This document shows positions 12,676-12,802 of a stretch of 12,802 nucleotides of DNA, one piece after another. A program made the position numbers and the translations under genes. The notes under the pieces were generated by a model. That model worked only from the letters and a program-made list of their open reading frames with translations, did not search any database and was not told where the DNA came from. Every line of letters begins with the position of its first letter. Position 1 is the first letter of the stretch. Origin of the DNA: an uncultured Clostridia bacterium (GTDB taxonomy: Bacteria > Bacillota_A > Clostridia > Christensenellales > Aristaeellaceae); the NCBI GenBank assembly GCA_947166205.1, contig CAMVDI010000034.1:1-12802 (forward strand). Direction: 5' to 3'.

Positions 12676-12802
12676 TTAACCGATATGATCCTTCCCGCCC
12701 ATGTACATCCGCAGGGGTTCGGGAATGCTTACGGTGCCGTCCGCCTTCAGGTTGTTCTCCAGGAAGGCGATCAGCATCCGGGGCGGCGCCACGCAGGTGT
12801 TG
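12676..12802 (-). CDS. serS: Seryl-tRNA synthetase, C-terminal end (partial)
   Basis: The last 41 residues are present and the rest lies beyond the right edge. They read [17 protein letters not shown], then [19 protein letters not shown] and a TAA at 12678-12676. This is the class II motif 3 region, including the Arg that contacts ATP (in APPRML), and the SIPExLRxYMGG tail typical of SerRS. The enzyme charges tRNA-Ser with serine in the cytoplasm. The APPR form of motif 3, rather than AVGR, is seen in some Firmicutes SerRS as far as I recall. The gene has its own terminator, so it is not cotranscribed with the ABC operon. Confidence 0.93.
   Translation of the reverse strand, partial: NTCVAPPRMLIAFLENNLKADGTVSIPEPLRMYMGGKDHIG

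Noticed and set aside
11099..12679. A 526-codon plus-strand open frame opposite the binding-protein gene
   Set aside because: It is antisense to a gene with signal peptide, promoter and strong ribosome binding site, and it reads through two terminators.

Overview
The window looks like part of a GC-rich member of the Firmicutes/Bacillota, probably a gut- or rumen-type Clostridia. The grounds are AGGAGG ribosome binding sites, textbook TTGACA-N17-TATAAT promoters, a PadR/DUF1700/DUF4097 cassette, a DegV protein and Firmicutes-style gene spacing. I cannot name the genus. There is no integrase, transposase, CRISPR array or phage module. The window is mostly chromosomal housekeeping and transport, plus one unusual regulator.

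Left end (1-1100, minus strand). A 3' fragment of an alpha/beta hydrolase touches the end of an intact small membrane protein gene (220-732). Behind that lies a 3' fragment of a Bcp-type peroxiredoxin, which ends against the terminator of tRNA-Ser(CGA). Two headless gene fragments within 1 kb suggest deletion scars or assembly joins.

Envelope and signalling operon (1109-4750, minus strand). A strong promoter with a PadR-type dyad on its -10 drives padR, a DUF1700 membrane protein and a DUF4097 adhesin-like solenoid with ten STG/DTG turns. All three are translationally coupled. A membrane-anchored HD-GYP protein (predicted cyclic-di-GMP phosphodiesterase) follows after 40 bp. A 336-bp divergent region with a second strong promoter separates this operon from degV (5087-5932, plus).

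The most unusual gene is 6125-7648 (plus): a 507-residue protein built almost entirely of seven tandem XRE/Cro-type helix-turn-helix units. It is preceded by a three-copy 11-bp tandem repeat and a wide inverted repeat that could be its own control sites. It ends at a perfect 16-bp terminator shared with the convergent rpiB.

Right half (7773-12373, minus strand). An ABC importer operon of the AfuABC/FbpABC type runs from binding protein to fused two-domain permease to ATPase. An intrinsic terminator between the binding-protein and permease genes probably sets unequal expression. rpiB (ribose-5-phosphate isomerase B) follows and has its own promoter inside the end of the ATPase gene. The binding protein lacks an obvious ferric Tyr-Tyr pair, so sugar phosphate is a possible substrate. 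At the right edge is the 3' end of serS (seryl-tRNA synthetase) with its terminator.
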